A stretch of DNA of 64,000 nt from VRUE01 sp963837735 (GTDB lineage: Bacteria; Actinomycetota; Thermoleophilia; Solirubrobacterales; 70-9). The notes below the pieces were generated by a model. The model was not told the DNA's origin, made no database searches, and was given only the letters and a program-made list of their open reading frames with translations. Of this stretch, positions 63,946 to 64,000 are shown piece by piece. Position numbers and translations under genes: made by a program. The stretch's first letter is position 1. Each line of letters begins with the position of its first letter. Location of the stretch: the NCBI GenBank assembly GCA_963837735.1, contig CAWIOM010000012.1, forward strand, positions 23,352-87,351. The letters run 5' to 3'.

Positions 63946-64000
63946 GACCTCATTGTCCCTCGCCGCTCGGCGACGAGGGGGCACGGCTCGCAGCCCGGCG

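Overview
The window is high-GC throughout and looks like chromosome from an actinobacterium of the Thermoleophilia/Solirubrobacterales type. That placement is an inference from three things. The dcw cluster has a basic, alanine-rich FtsL. There are actinobacterial families such as a Ddn-like F420 nitroreductase and a DUF3556 membrane protein. There are many exported repeat and beta-propeller proteins with basic C-terminal tails. No rRNA genes, CRISPR arrays, transposases or integrases were seen. Three tRNA genes are present: Glu-CTC, Leu-CAG and Pro-GGG.

Layout. 1-5.8 kb: dcw cell-wall/division cluster on the minus strand (mraZ, rsmH, ftsL, ftsI, murE, murF) with a MraZ box upstream. 6.8-11.9 kb: one overlapping minus-strand operon with a DUF192 protein, a two-component pair and Tad pilus genes (cpaB, tadA, tadB, tadC). 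12-17.4 kb: PfkB kinase, PHP-type phosphatase, a shortened Rho-like protein, glpD and a nitroreductase. 17.4-23.8 kb: a cobalamin-riboswitch-led operon. It encodes two DUF4430 proteins, EcfT, a tandem EcfA ATPase, and an ECF S-component fused to an alpha/alpha-barrel repeat domain. This combination recalls the two domains of animal intrinsic factor/transcobalamin and is the most interesting system here. 24-32.6 kb: exported protease, lactonase-like enzyme, DEAD-box helicase, transporter-like protein, desaturase-like oxidoreductase and DUF3556 protein. 32.7-48 kb: large exported proteins (one ~940 aa, a Vgb-like propeller, an RCC1-repeat protein) mixed with small metabolic enzymes, PPK2, an ATP-grasp/PHP pair and a PAS-LuxR regulator. 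48-54.6 kb: hydrolases, a second exported protease, RDD and Nudix proteins. 54.6-59.7 kb: tRNA-Pro followed by two cassettes, each ending in a copy of the tRNA 3' end, which looks like integrase-less site-specific integration. 59.7-64 kb: two more exported proteins and a small cytosolic protein.

Many otherwise well-conserved genes are split by single-base frameshifts, about twenty in total with six in the ECF ATPase gene. Several lie in short G or C runs, where one added or removed base restores the conserved protein. This most likely reflects uncorrected indels in the assembly, so these are annotated as genes with a frameshift rather than as pseudogenes.

Two other signals stand out. A 37-bp palindromic repeat occurs once inside murF, where it adds residues to the protein, and once between genes at 50.96 kb. 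Several unrelated exported proteins also share a similar basic C-terminal beta-rich module.
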